A stretch of DNA of 64,000 nucleotides from Beijerinckiaceae bacterium (lineage in GTDB: Bacteria > Pseudomonadota > Alphaproteobacteria > Rhizobiales > Beijerinckiaceae). A program made the position numbers and the translations under genes. Below the pieces are notes generated by a model. That model was given only the letters and a program-made list of their open reading frames with translations, did not search any database and had not been told where the DNA came from. The stretch lies in NCBI GenBank assembly GCA_021324915.1, contig JAJPIC010000012.1:1-64000 (forward strand). Direction: 5' to 3'. Below, piece after piece: positions 1 through 8,177 of this stretch (the stretch's first letter is position 1; every line of letters begins with the position of its first letter).

Positions 1-680
1 CGCATCGCGATCGGCGAGACGAGGAAGCGCTCGGCGAACGGCCGGGCAAAGCTATCAAGCACCCGATCTTCGTCGTCGTCGAAATCGCGGCCAATCTCGA
101 CGAAGGGGTGTTCGATCGGTGTTTCCGGTTGCAGGACGCGCTGCTTGCGGTCGGGAAACGCTTCGTCCCAGGCGGCAAAAACCATCTTGCGCGGCATCAG
201 CAGGCACGAAGCGTAAAAGTCCGCCTGCCACTCCACCCGCTCTTTAGCTTGGCTTGAGCGGCAGATGACCGTCGGTCGCGCACGATCGACCAAGAGCGAA
301 CCTTGATCTCGGGTCGGGCGGACAAGCGGTCGGTGCAGCCGCCAATGTCCACCGCCTTCGTGCGCAAGCGTGAACCTGTAGCGCCCCTCGCGCTCGGGCC
401 GCTCCTCGGGGTCGAGGCTCTCGTCGATGACGATCCTGCCGGCTTCGAGCCAGATCGCGCCGAACATGTCCGGGTCGAGGCCGATCCCGCTGCGCGGAAC
501 ATCGAGCAGCCGGTGCAAATCGTCGAACTCGACATGAAGCTTCAGGTGCTTCTCGACGATATCCTCAATCGGGATCGGAGCGCGCACCTCGATGCCTCTT
601 GCGTGGGCGAATTCGCCAAGCAGGGCCGCAGCGTCGCGTTCGATGGCGTCATCGGCGATATAGGGGACTCGAAGGGTCAT
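1..680 (-). CDS. ImmA/IrrE-family zinc metallopeptidase (3' end off window)
   Basis: This reading frame is open from an ATG at 680 to the window edge, so its C-terminus is missing. The protein carries an HExxH zinc-protease motif (LAHEGGHWRLH) at about residue 117, followed by ERVEWQADFYASCLLMP, whose glutamate is the usual third zinc ligand of peptidase family M78 (ImmA/IrrE, COG2856). Members such as ImmA of ICEBs1 cleave a partner XRE repressor to induce genes. The gene directly upstream on the same strand, 46 bases away, is an XRE repressor, which fits such a pair. Assignment to the family is firm. The partner relationship is inferred from adjacency. Confidence 0.85.
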   Translation of the reverse strand, partial: MTLRVPYIADDAIERDAAALLGEFAHARGIEVRAPIPIEDIVEKHLKLHVEFDDLHRLLDVPRSGIGLDPDMFGAIWLEAGRIVIDESLDPEERPEREGRYRFTLAHEGGGHWRLHRPLVRPTRDQGSLLVDRARPTVICRSSQAKERVEWQADFYASCLLMPRKMVFAAWDEAFPDRKQRVLQPETPIEHPFVEIGRDFDDDEDRVLDSFARPFAERFLVSPIAM

Positions 681-726
681 TCACTTAATCCTCATTTGCA
701 TCATCTGTGCGCTGCCCGCCGGCGCC

Positions 727-1080
727 CTACTTATCCTTCGCCTTCTGTGCCTGCCGTGCCAGGCGGGCCATATCCTCTGCCGTCAACCCTTTCGCCGCCC
801 TCAGGAAGTCCGCCATTTCCCGCGGGCGCTCGCGGATGATGTCGGTCAATTCGGATGCAACGCGGCCTGCCATCGCCAGCAGTTCGTCCGCATCCTGCCC
901 GATGATACCGGCGATCTTCCTGACCTTGTCTTCCGCCGGCGGCGGAAACTCGTCCCGCTCCACCTTCGACAGATAGGTCGGGCTCACCCCGATCTTCTTC
1001 GCCATCTCCCTCAGCCCGATCTCCTTCGCCTCCCGCTCGCGGCGGATGAACGCGCCGAACTTCTCCCTCCCGGCCTTCAT
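727..1080 (-). CDS. XRE-family helix-turn-helix repressor
   Basis: The product is a 117-residue DNA-binding protein. Its HTH lies near residues 22-45 (LREMAKKIGVSPTYLSKVER), with the typical recognition-helix serine/threonine/tyrosine pattern, and is followed by a helical tail. I chose the ATG at 1080 (MKAGREKFG) rather than the longer frame from 1146, because a good promoter lies between the two positions and the upstream start would sit before its -35 element. It probably controls itself and the ImmA-like peptidase downstream, and may be that enzyme's cleavage target. Such pairs are common in integrative elements, prophage remnants and toxin-antitoxin-like modules. Confidence 0.85.
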   Translation of the reverse strand: MKAGREKFGAFIRREREAKEIGLREMAKKIGVSPTYLSKVERDEFPPPAEDKVRKIAGIIGQDADELLAMAGRVASELTDIIRERPREMADFLRAAKGLTAEDMARLARQAQKAKDK

Positions 1081-1098
1081 GGTTTCACGCTCCGTCGT

Positions 1099-1157
1099 CT
1101 GTTTAGGTGTCACTTTACACTCGATTCGAAGGTCGATGTCAACCATCGACTAAACAG
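1099..1157 (-). promoter_or_regulatory. Promoter and operator-like inverted repeats of the XRE/ImmA pair
   Basis: On the minus strand a -35 TTGACA (1142-1137) and a -10 TGTAAA (1119-1114) are separated by exactly 17 bases. Two inverted repeats frame it. CTGTTTAG and CTAAACAG occupy 1150-1157 and 1099-1106 and flank the whole promoter. TCGATG/CATCGA at 1133-1149 overlaps the -35. The arrangement fits autorepression by the XRE protein. The predicted leader is only about 25 bases. Confidence 0.6.
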
Positions 1158-1171
1158 CGGTCCACGGATAT

Positions 1172-1326
1172 TCAGGCCGCCAGCCGAGCGTCCCGGATTT
1201 CTTCGAGAACGCGCCGGAAATCCGGTTCCGGGGCGAGGCACATGGTTCTATAAGCGTTCAGGAACGGCAGCCAATCAGCGCCGCCTTTCGGACCCGCCGT
1301 CTGGGCCGCGCGTAACGCCGCCGTTA
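1172..1326 (-). pseudogene. 3' remnant of an unidentified gene
   Basis: Directly after the transglycosylase stop, a different minus-strand frame reads about 50 residues (LRAAQTAGPKGGADWLPFLN, then AYRTMCLAPEPDFRRVLEEI) to a TGA at 1172-1174. It has protein-like composition, but no ATG, GTG or TTG lies upstream in frame for at least 40 codons. I read it as the tail of a gene whose 5' part was lost in the deletion that also truncated the transglycosylase. The function is unknown, and chance coding cannot be excluded. Confidence 0.3.
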
Positions 1327-1692
1327 AAACCCCGCGCGATAGAGCCGCATGGTCCGGGCCTCGTTGCCCTTCGCCAAACGATAGGCGCGGGCGAGATAAG
1401 GAACCGCGAATCTCAAGTTGATTGCCGGGTCGAGCAAGCCGTCCGGCTTTCCTCCATACCCCATGCGGCGAGCGGTCCGATAAGTGATCTGCATCAGCCC
1501 GTAACAGCCGGCATGCACCGCCGCCGGGTCATACCGGCTCTCGCGTTGTACGACATTTTTTACAAGGGAGACCGGCACATCTGCGCGGGCGGCAGATTCC
1601 GCGATCAATGCGTCTATGGCTTCGCGTCGCTCCGTTGCCCAAGCCGACGAGCATGACGTCGCCGCGAGGATTGCGAGCAGAATCGGACGCAC
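1324..1692 (-). CDS. Truncated lytic transglycosylase (SLT domain)
   Basis: The 122-residue protein begins with a signal peptide (MRPILLAILAATSCSSAWA). An SLT-fold catalytic core follows: the catalytic glutamate is in VVQRESRYDP, followed by GCYGLMQI and NLRFAVPYLARAYRLA. It would cleave peptidoglycan glycan strands in the periplasm, as VirB1-like enzymes and phage or conjugation muramidases do. It stops abruptly at RLYRAGF, where relatives continue for tens of residues, so it has probably lost its C-terminus. The catalytic residues survive, but activity is doubtful. Together with the XRE/ImmA pair it suggests the remains of a mobile element. Confidence 0.75.
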   Translation of the reverse strand: MRPILLAILAATSCSSAWATERREAIDALIAESAARADVPVSLVKNVVQRESRYDPAAVHAGCYGLMQITYRTARRMGYGGKPDGLLDPAINLRFAVPYLARAYRLAKGNEARTMRLYRAGF

Positions 1693-1800
1693 AAATCACC
1701 CGACCATGAAAGCCGCAGCCCATTAACGGCTAACGCAGCGTATAAGTTCCGCTCGGCGGGCGATGGCGCGGCGCGATGGGCACGTTTGGTTCCGAACGCG

Positions 1801-3402
1801 TCATTCCTCCGCTCTGATGCTCGCGAAATGCGCCTCGCGCAGGTCGAGCTCGCGTTCGATCCGGCGCCGCGCCTCGTCTTTCAGCTTGCCCTTGCGATAA
1901 AGATCGTTGATGAGCTTGCGCTCGGCAGCAATCAATTCCGTATCGACATCGTCGCGAATCCGTGTGAGCTTCCTGTGACCGTCGTCGCCGTCGCTACGAT
2001 GCGTCACCCGCTTCAAACGCTCGCGATAAAAGGCGCGCATCGGCCCGACGATGTCTTCGGGAAGTTTGCGTTCGACGGCGAGGCGCTCGAGCTGTTGCAT
2101 CGCCGCTTCGACCGCTTGGCGGCGAACCTTGTATTCTTCGGCCTTGTCGGCCTGACGCTCGCGGCGGCCTGCATTGGCAAGGCCCAGCGCACGGATGACG
2201 AAGGGCAATGCCAGCCCCTGCCCGACCAATGTCACGATGATCACCGCAAAGGTAAGAAAGAGAATGAGGTCGCGCCCGGGGAAGGCTTGGCCCGTCCGGG
2301 TGGTAAATGGAATCGCCAGCGCCGCGGCGAGCGAAACGATGCCGCGAACCCCGGTGAAAGAGATGATGAAGGGATATTGCCAGGGGGGCGAGGGATCCTT
2401 GCGCGCAATTGCCGGAATCTGGCGCGGAAGATAAGTCGCCGGATAGACCCAGATGAAGCGCGTGACGATGACAACCGCGCAAACGATCGCCGCCGAGAGG
2501 ACAAGATCATAGGTCGAATAATGATCTATCCCCCCAAATAGCCTGCGCGCCTGGAGACCCGTGATCAGGAAGACCATGCCTTCGATCACGTAAATGAACG
2601 ACTCCCAGAAGAAAATTCCCTGCAGACGGGTCGCGGCGCTGATCAATCTGAGGCCGTTCCAGCTGATGTAGAGGCCGGCGGTGACGGTCGCGAGCACGCC
2701 CGAGCCGCCCAATTGCTCAGGCGGCCAATAAGCGATGAAGGGCGTCAGGATCGAGAGCAGAAGCTCGATGCGCGGATCGTTGACCCAGCGGCGCAGCCGG
2801 AGCATCAGCCAGCCGACGCCAACACCCCAGAAGATCTCGCCGACGAGAATTGCGGCGAAAGTCATCGACGCCCTTTCGAGCGAGAACGTGCCGATGCTTA
2901 CGGCCGTAACAGCGAAGCGATAGAGAATGAGCGCAGTTGCGTCGTTCGCCAGGCCCTCGCCTTCGAGGATGACAAGGATGCGCCGCGGCAATCCCATTCG
3001 TTCGGCGATCGAAAGCGGCGCGACGGCGTCGGGCGGCGAGACGATCGCGCCGAGGACGAACCCAACCGGCCAGGAGAGGTGCAACAGAAGATGGCAGGCT
3101 GCCGCAACCGCGACCGTCGTGAAGATCACGCAGCCGATCGCAAGCAGGCCAATGGGACGCAGATTGAAGCGGAATTCGCGCCAGCTCATCGCCACAGCCG
3201 AGGAATAGACGATGGGCGGCAGAATGAGCATCAAGACGAATTTCGGCTCGAGCTGAACCGAGGGAAGGCCGGGAATGAGCGCCAGCACAACGCCCGTCAA
3301 AACCAGGAGAATGGCCGGCGGGATCTTGAGCCGCGCCGCAGCGAAAGCCACGGCGGCAATGACGCCGAGCAGAAGAACGAGGGTCTGGATGGTCGTGATC
3401 AT
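1801..3402 (-). CDS. Na+/H+ antiporter, CPA1 family
   Basis: The protein is 533 residues, with about 12 hydrophobic membrane segments over the first 410 residues and a charged cytoplasmic tail rich in Arg, Lys and Glu. The CPA1 hallmark with its Asp pair region (GAIVSPPDAVAP) lies near residue 120, and EGLANDATALI follows near 150, as in bacterial NhaP/YjcE-type antiporters. It exchanges protons for Na+ or K+ across the inner membrane for pH and salt homeostasis. Length fits the family. The ROK kinase gene ends a short distance upstream on the same strand, and no functional link between the two is evident. Confidence 0.9.
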   Translation of the reverse strand: MITTIQTLVLLLGVIAAVAFAAARLKIPPAILLVLTGVVLALIPGLPSVQLEPKFVLMLILPPIVYSSAVAMSWREFRFNLRPIGLLAIGCVIFTTVAVAAACHLLLHLSWPVGFVLGAIVSPPDAVAPLSIAERMGLPRRILVILEGEGLANDATALILYRFAVTAVSIGTFSLERASMTFAAILVGEIFWGVGVGWLMLRLRRWVNDPRIELLLSILTPFIAYWPPEQLGGSGVLATVTAGLYISWNGLRLISAATRLQGIFFWESFIYVIEGMVFLITGLQARRLFGGIDHYSTYDLVLSAAIVCAVVIVTRFIWVYPATYLPRQIPAIARKDPSPPWQYPFIISFTGVRGIVSLAAALAIPFTTRTGQAFPGRDLILFLTFAVIIVTLVGQGLALPFVIRALGLANAGRRERQADKAEEYKVRRQAVEAAMQQLERLAVERKLPEDIVGPMRAFYRERLKRVTHRSDGDDGHRKLTRIRDDVDTELIAAERKLINDLYRKGKLKDEARRRIERELDLREAHFASIRAEE

Positions 3403-3456
3403 CGGGCCTTCCTAGCCTATCCGTCCGGCGCATGGCATGGAAGGCGAGCCAAAAAC

Positions 3457-4356
3457 TCAAATATCTTCCGGCCAAAGCCAGGCGGCGCCGCGTACGCCGC
3501 TCGAATCGCCGTGCATCGCCTTCAAAACACGGGTCGTCACGACGTCCGAAAAGGCGTGCCTGCCTAGCAAGGACGGGACGAGGTCATAAAGCGGCGCGAC
3601 GTTCGAGAGCCCGCCGCCGAGCACGATCGCATCCGGATCGATGATATTGACGACAATGGCGAGCGCACGCGCCAATCGGCCGGCGTAGATTTCAACCGTG
3701 CGGCGCGCTTCTCTTTCGCCTTTTGCCGCGGCCTCAGCAATGGATTCCGCGCTCGCTTGCTCCCCCGTGCGCTGCCGATGTTCCAGCGTGAGCGCGCTCC
3801 CGCTTAGCCAGGTTTCGACGCAATCCGACCTGCCGCAGTAACAGGGCCGCGGCTCGCTCCGCCGCTCCTCGGGGGTCAGCGGCATGGGATTATGCCCCCA
3901 TTCGCCGGCGATCTTGTTGCGGCCAGAGAGGAGCTTGCGGTCGATCACCAGCCCGCCGCCAACCCCCGTGCCGAGAATAACGCCGAAGACGCAAGATGCG
4001 TCCGCCCCGGCCCCGTCGATCGCTTCGGACAAAGCCAGGCAATTGGCATCGTTTTCCAAGCGCACCGGCCGGCAAAGATGTTTCTCGAGATCGCGGTCGA
4101 AAGGCTTGCCGTTCAAGACGATTGTATTGGCATTGCGGATGAGACGGCTCTTCGGCGAGAGCGAGCCGGGCATTGCGACGCCGATGGTGCCGTGCCCAAA
4201 TTCCTCTTCGAGCGCACCGACGAGCTCGCCGATTGCCAGAATAATCGCCTCATAGTCGCGCGGTGTCGGCAGCCTGCGACGCGCGAGAATAGCGCCGTCC
4301 TTTCCGAGCGCGATCGCCTCGATTTTTGTGCCGCCGAGATCGACGCCGATGCGCAT
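3457..4356 (-). CDS. ROK-family sugar kinase (fructokinase / N-acetylhexosamine kinase type)
   Basis: A 299-residue cytoplasmic kinase. The N-terminal phosphate-binding loop is DLGGTKIEA (residues 6-14). The substrate region contains LENDANCLAL, with the catalytic Asp, and GTGVGGGLV. A zinc-binding ROK signature is complete: EWGHNPMPL, then CYCGRSDCVETWLSG. It phosphorylates a hexose using ATP. E. coli Mak (fructokinase) and NagK share this layout, and sequence reading alone does not separate the substrates. It is co-oriented with the antiporter and panC. Confidence 0.88.
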   Translation of the reverse strand: MRIGVDLGGTKIEAIALGKDGAILARRRLPTPRDYEAIILAIGELVGALEEEFGHGTIGVAMPGSLSPKSRLIRNANTIVLNGKPFDRDLEKHLCRPVRLENDANCLALSEAIDGAGADASCVFGVILGTGVGGGLVIDRKLLSGRNKIAGEWGHNPMPLTPEERRSEPRPCYCGRSDCVETWLSGSALTLEHRQRTGEQASAESIAEAAAKGEREARRTVEIYAGRLARALAIVVNIIDPDAIVLGGGLSNVAPLYDLVPSLLGRHAFSDVVTTRVLKAMHGDSSGVRGAAWLWPEDI

Positions 4357-4420
4357 GCCGCCTCCTGCGACGGTCTATAGGCCGCGGCGGAGCGGGACTT
4401 CAAGCGCCCGCAGATCCGCC

Positions 4421-5278
4421 CTAGACCCCGATATTGTCGATGAGCCGCGTGTTGCCGAGCCTCGCGGCGGCAAGCAGCCGGATCGGGCCTTCCTGGTCTA
4501 GCGGCGCAAGCGTCTCGGCATGACGGGCTTCGAAATAATCGAGGACGAAGCCGGCGTTGGTCAGCATATCGTGCGCTTGCACCAGCGCGTCCTTGAGCGG
4601 CATGCCTTGCCTCAAAGCGTCGCGGCAGAGCGCGAGCGCCGCGTGGAGGAGCGGTGCGCGCGCCCGCTCCTCGGCCGAGAGATATTCGTTGCGCGAAGAG
4701 AGTGCCAAGCCATCTTCGGCCCGCACCGTCGGTACAGGCACGATCGCGATGTCGAGATCGAGATCGCGCACCATCTGCGTGATCACTTTGAGTTGCTGAT
4801 AATCCTTCTCGCCGAACACGGCGAGGTCAGGCCGGCATTGGTTGAAGAGCTTGGCGACGATGGTCGCAACGCCCGCGAAATGATCCGGGCGGAATTTGTC
4901 CTCGAGTCCGGCCTTGGCCGGACCGCCGACGAGGATGGTCGTAGCAAATCCGGCCGGATAGACCTCTTTCGTTTCCGGCGCGAAGACGAGATCGCCCCCT
5001 GCTGCCGCGAAAGATTGAACATCGCGCGCAAAGGGCCGTGGATAGGATCCGAAATCCTCACCCGGCGCGAATTGCGTCGGGTTGACGAAGATCGACAGAA
5101 CAATGCGCCGCGCGCGCTTCTTCGCCTCTTCGACGAGCGACAAATGCCCGGCGTGGAGCGCGCCCATTGTCGGCACGAGCGCGATAGGCTCGCCGGCGGC
5201 GCGCCATTGCTCGAGCATCCCGCGCAACAGCGCGACCGTGCGGACGATCGCAACGCCTTGCGCGGATTGCACGCTCAA
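4421..5278 (-). CDS. panC: Pantothenate synthetase
   Basis: The 285-residue enzyme condenses D-pantoate and beta-alanine with ATP to form pantothenate, the last step before coenzyme A synthesis. It shows the nucleotidyltransferase HIGH-like motif in VPTMGALHAGHLSLV, then FVNPTQFAPGEDF, FGEKDYQQL and LSSRNEYLS, all family hallmarks. Length is standard. Its ATG overlaps the stop of the upstream gene by four bases (ATGA), so the two are probably translationally coupled. No panB lies next to it. Confidence 0.97.
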   Translation of the reverse strand: MSVQSAQGVAIVRTVALLRGMLEQWRAAGEPIALVPTMGALHAGHLSLVEEAKKRARRIVLSIFVNPTQFAPGEDFGSYPRPFARDVQSFAAAGGDLVFAPETKEVYPAGFATTILVGGPAKAGLEDKFRPDHFAGVATIVAKLFNQCRPDLAVFGEKDYQQLKVITQMVRDLDLDIAIVPVPTVRAEDGLALSSRNEYLSAEERARAPLLHAALALCRDALRQGMPLKDALVQAHDMLTNAGFVLDYFEARHAETLAPLDQEGPIRLLAAARLGNTRLIDNIGV

Positions 5279-5739
5279 ACCTCGACGCCTCTCAACCGGA
5301 CCGCGCGCGGCGCTTCCTTGTCGTCGCCGAGCGCGACGATCGAAGCAATATAGGCCTCCGGCAGCGCCCAGTCTCGTGCTGCGGCGATGATGGCTTTCAA
5401 ATGCGCCGGAATGGGTTTGGCTTCGGCCTGATTGGTGCCGGCATAGACGAGCGCGCGAACGGGACCTCCGCCTTCGCGTAAGACAGGCTGCATGATCTTG
5501 CGATAAAGCCCGCGCCCGACCTCCTCATAACGATCGAGGGCCGCCACGTCGGACAGCGCGAGGTCATAGAGCACGCCATGCACGTCGGCGCGCGGATCGG
5601 TCTTGATCGAGACATAGCCGGGCGCCGCAATGAAGAGCCTGTGCCGGGCGAGACGCGCGCGCCCGAGCGCACGCGAATTGGGGCAGCGCCGGTGCATGGC
5701 GGCACGATCCATATTGGAGCCATAAGCGAAGTAAAGCAT
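5275..5739 (-). CDS. Gamma-glutamylcyclotransferase-like (AIG2 fold) protein
   Basis: A 154-residue cytoplasmic protein opening with LYFAYGSNMDRAAM, the glycine loop typical of the gamma-glutamylcyclotransferase/AIG2 fold. It continues with VLYDLALSDVAALDRYE, where the acidic residue expected for catalysis lies. Family members release 5-oxoproline from gamma-glutamyl peptides or act on other gamma-glutamyl amines, but many are uncharacterised. The gene overlaps panC by four bases and shares its direction, so they form one transcription unit. Substrate unknown. Confidence 0.85.
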   Translation of the reverse strand: MLYFAYGSNMDRAAMHRRCPNSRALGRARLARHRLFIAAPGYVSIKTDPRADVHGVLYDLALSDVAALDRYEEVGRGLYRKIMQPVLREGGGPVRALVYAGTNQAEAKPIPAHLKAIIAAARDWALPEAYIASIVALGDDKEAPRAVRLRGVEV

Positions 5740-5833
5740 GGGAGCCTTTCAAGAGACTGCGACCTGCTTTGGCCGCTGTTCGCGATCCGGTCAAGTCGGC
5801 TCGTCAAGCCGAGGCCTGGAAGTCAGGTGCTCC

Positions 5834-5896
5834 GTCATTACGCGCGAAGCGGAGCAATCCAGAACGCGGTAGGCCGAACCTGGATTGCTTCGTCGC
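5834..5896. repeat. Dispersed palindromic repeat, family B
   Basis: The sequence reads tcattacgcgcgaagcggag followed by caatcc, about 20 bases, then ggattgcttcgtcg. It is an imperfect palindrome that resembles the copy at 17799-17900. It sits between two minus-strand genes, after the TonB-dependent receptor and before the start of the cyclotransferase-like gene. Short repeats of this type are scattered in many Hyphomicrobiales genomes. Confidence 0.6.
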
Positions 5897-5910
5897 CTTT
5901 TCGGGCTCTT

Positions 5911-8049
5911 CTAAAACCTCTGCGTCAGGCCGCCGAAAAATCCGCGCCGTGGTCCATACTGGGGCGCGAAGACGCCGATGCCCGATCCGTCCCGGATCTG
6001 ATAGACCGTATCGAACAGGTTGACGACGTCGAAACGCAAAGTCAGCGGCCCGAGTCCTGTACTCGCCGGCAAGATGAAATCATGCGTGACGCCGAGGTTG
6101 ACCTGCGTATAGGGCGCAACGGTGCCGGTATTGGCAAAGCCGTTGCGCAACCCGCTGCCGTAGATCAAATCGGCGCTGAAGCGCGTCGCCTGCCAAAGAT
6201 AGGAAATCCCGGCGGAGCCCGTCCAAGTCTGGTCGTGGTCGGTATAAATGTAATTACTGGCGATATAGGCGAGCTCGGCGGGATCGAATAAATATTGGTT
6301 GGACGAGACTTGCGTCGCGCGTTGGCGCGCCCAGGCAATATTGGCGTAGGCCGAGAGGCTGCCGACTTGATAATTCGCCTTGACTTCGACGCCGGTATTA
6401 TAGGCGCGCGCATAATTGAAAGCGGTGAGCACGAGCGCCTGGCCGAACTGGCCGTCATCGAGAAGATTGGTCGCGCGCTTGTAATAGGCATCGACCCCCG
6501 CTTCCAGCCCCGGAAGAAGCTTTTGCGTGACGCCGGCGTCGAAGACGTTCGAGCGTTCCGGCTGGACCGGACTGTTCTGCGCGACCGCGGCCGCCGCCGT
6601 CGTATTGGCAAAGAGCGCTAGATTGGTCGGCGCCGCGAGCGCCTGCTCCGGCGGCGTGAAATAACGCGCATATCCTGCATGGAAGGTCGTGCCCGGGAGC
6701 GGCGTATAGGTCAGGCTCACGCGCGGGCTCACCTGATTGGCGCTGACATATTCGGCCATCTGATCGAAGCGCAGACCGGCATTGAGAATAAGCCCGCGCG
6801 CGATCTCCCACTCGTCTTGCGCATAGAGCGACCCGAGCCAGCCGAGCTTGGAACTATTGTCATTGATCGTGAACGGCGCATCGACGGGATTGCCGCTCAT
6901 ATCGACAGGGAGGACGGCGTCGGAATTGAGCGCCTGGGTATCCTCGCCGCTGACGTAAAAGCCGAAGCGCAAAGTATGCGGGCCGAGATGATCGGCGAAA
7001 TCGCCCTCTATGCCGTTGAGCAAGCTGTCGCGCGTCACGTCGGAGGCGACGCCGTTGAAGACGAGGTCGCCGACCGGGTCGGGAATGAAGTGCAGCGTCG
7101 AGTCGCGCGAGAACACGGAGATTTGCGCATCGATCGCGCCGACGGTCTTCTGCGCCGCGAGCACATTATAAAAATTCCGTTCGACCTGGTTCTCGTTCAA
7201 ATCGGCGGAATTGAAGTCGCTCACACCGAAGGCGGTGAATTGCGGTGCTTGATCCGGATTGTTCGGGATCTGATATTTGTTGATTGCCGTGCCGGTGATG
7301 AACATCAGCCGCGTGCCGTCGTCCAAGATGGTCGAAGCATAACCGAAGAACCGGCCCTGCCGCGTCCGATCGTGGATGGCGTCGTAATTTGGCGTCGGAT
7401 TTTCGATCCCGACGTCATCCGTAAGCAGGCGGCCGGTGACGAAGAATTGCGTCTGGCCGATCGTGCCGCCGTAAGTCACATAGGGCGATACGGTCGAATG
7501 GCTGCCGCCGTAAAGGCTGATGCTGCCGCCCGGCTGTGACGCGCCCCCACGGGTCATAATATCGACGAGCGCAGCGGTATGAAGGCCATATTCGGCCGGG
7601 AGCGCGCCGTCGACCAGTGCCAGGCTGCCGATGAAATTCGTCTCAAGCACCTGGCCGAAACCCGAGACGCCATCCGGCAAAAGCACGCCATTGATCCGAT
7701 ATTGCACGTTGGCATGCTCGTTGCGCACGTGCAGGTCGCCGCTGGCGGCTGAATCCTGCGAGACGCCGGGCGCCTGCAGCAGAACCTTGTCGAGCGGCGT
7801 ATTGGGACCCTGCGGCAGATCGTTGATCGCGTTCTCGTTGATCTCGTAGCTGTTGGCGCCGATGCTGGTGAATATGGTCTGCCGCGCTCGATCGAGTTCG
7901 TCAGTTTGCTGAACCATGCCCGGGCTCGCCGTCAGATCGAGCTGCGAGGATTGCGCCGGCGCCGTGACATTGACTTGCGGCAATGCCTGTTGGGCAAGCG
8001 CCGGCCCCGCGACACCCACAAAAAACACCGCAACGAGAACAATCCGCAC
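5911..8049 (-). CDS. TonB-dependent outer-membrane receptor
   Basis: A 712-residue outer-membrane transporter. A signal peptide (VVAVFFVGVAGPALAQ-like) ends near residue 19. A plug domain follows, with PLDKVLLQAPGVSQD, VQYRINGVLLPDG and a region ending in ALVDIMTRGG. A 22-strand-type barrel then leads to a C-terminal phenylalanine (GFFGGLTQRF), as expected for barrel assembly. I use a GTG start at 8049, preceded by a G-rich Shine-Dalgarno, because the nearby ATG at 8060 is out of frame. It imports a scarce ligand using TonB energy. The Zur-like box just upstream points to zinc or a zinc chelate. No siderophore or ABC partner gene adjoins it. Confidence 0.92.
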   Translation of the reverse strand: MRIVLVAVFFVGVAGPALAQQALPQVNVTAPAQSSQLDLTASPGMVQQTDELDRARQTIFTSIGANSYEINENAINDLPQGPNTPLDKVLLQAPGVSQDSAASGDLHVRNEHANVQYRINGVLLPDGVSGFGQVLETNFIGSLALVDGALPAEYGLHTAALVDIMTRGGASQPGGSISLYGGSHSTVSPYVTYGGTIGQTQFFVTGRLLTDDVGIENPTPNYDAIHDRTRQGRFFGYASTILDDGTRLMFITGTAINKYQIPNNPDQAPQFTAFGVSDFNSADLNENQVERNFYNVLAAQKTVGAIDAQISVFSRDSTLHFIPDPVGDLVFNGVASDVTRDSLLNGIEGDFADHLGPHTLRFGFYVSGEDTQALNSDAVLPVDMSGNPVDAPFTINDNSSKLGWLGSLYAQDEWEIARGLILNAGLRFDQMAEYVSANQVSPRVSLTYTPLPGTTFHAGYARYFTPPEQALAAPTNLALFANTTAAAAVAQNSPVQPERSNVFDAGVTQKLLPGLEAGVDAYYKRATNLLDDGQFGQALVLTAFNYARAYNTGVEVKANYQVGSLSAYANIAWARQRATQVSSNQYLFDPAELAYIASNYIYTDHDQTWTGSAGISYLWQATRFSADLIYGSGLRNGFANTGTVAPYTQVNLGVTHDFILPASTGLGPLTLRFDVVNLFDTVYQIRDGSGIGVFAPQYGPRRGFFGGLTQRF

Positions 8050-8076
8050 GCGACCCCCATCGGCGCTAGAATAGTA

Positions 8077-8093
8077 ATGTTATTACATAACGT
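8077..8093 (-). promoter_or_regulatory. Zur-like operator upstream of the TonB-dependent receptor
   Basis: The plus-strand sequence ATGTTATTACATAACGT is a near-palindrome that matches the common proteobacterial Zur core ATGTTATAATATAACAT at 14 of 17 positions. It begins 28 bases upstream of the receptor's GTG start, where a repressor would block transcription. The comparison is with my recollection of the consensus and not with a computed matrix. Confidence 0.6.
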
Positions 8094-8177
8094 ACGGGGA
8101 TCTGTCAATCCGGGGCCCCGCCGCGCGGCGGGCGAAGGTCAGGCGTGCCTCAAGGCTTCATGCGTCTGAAAGCGGCG

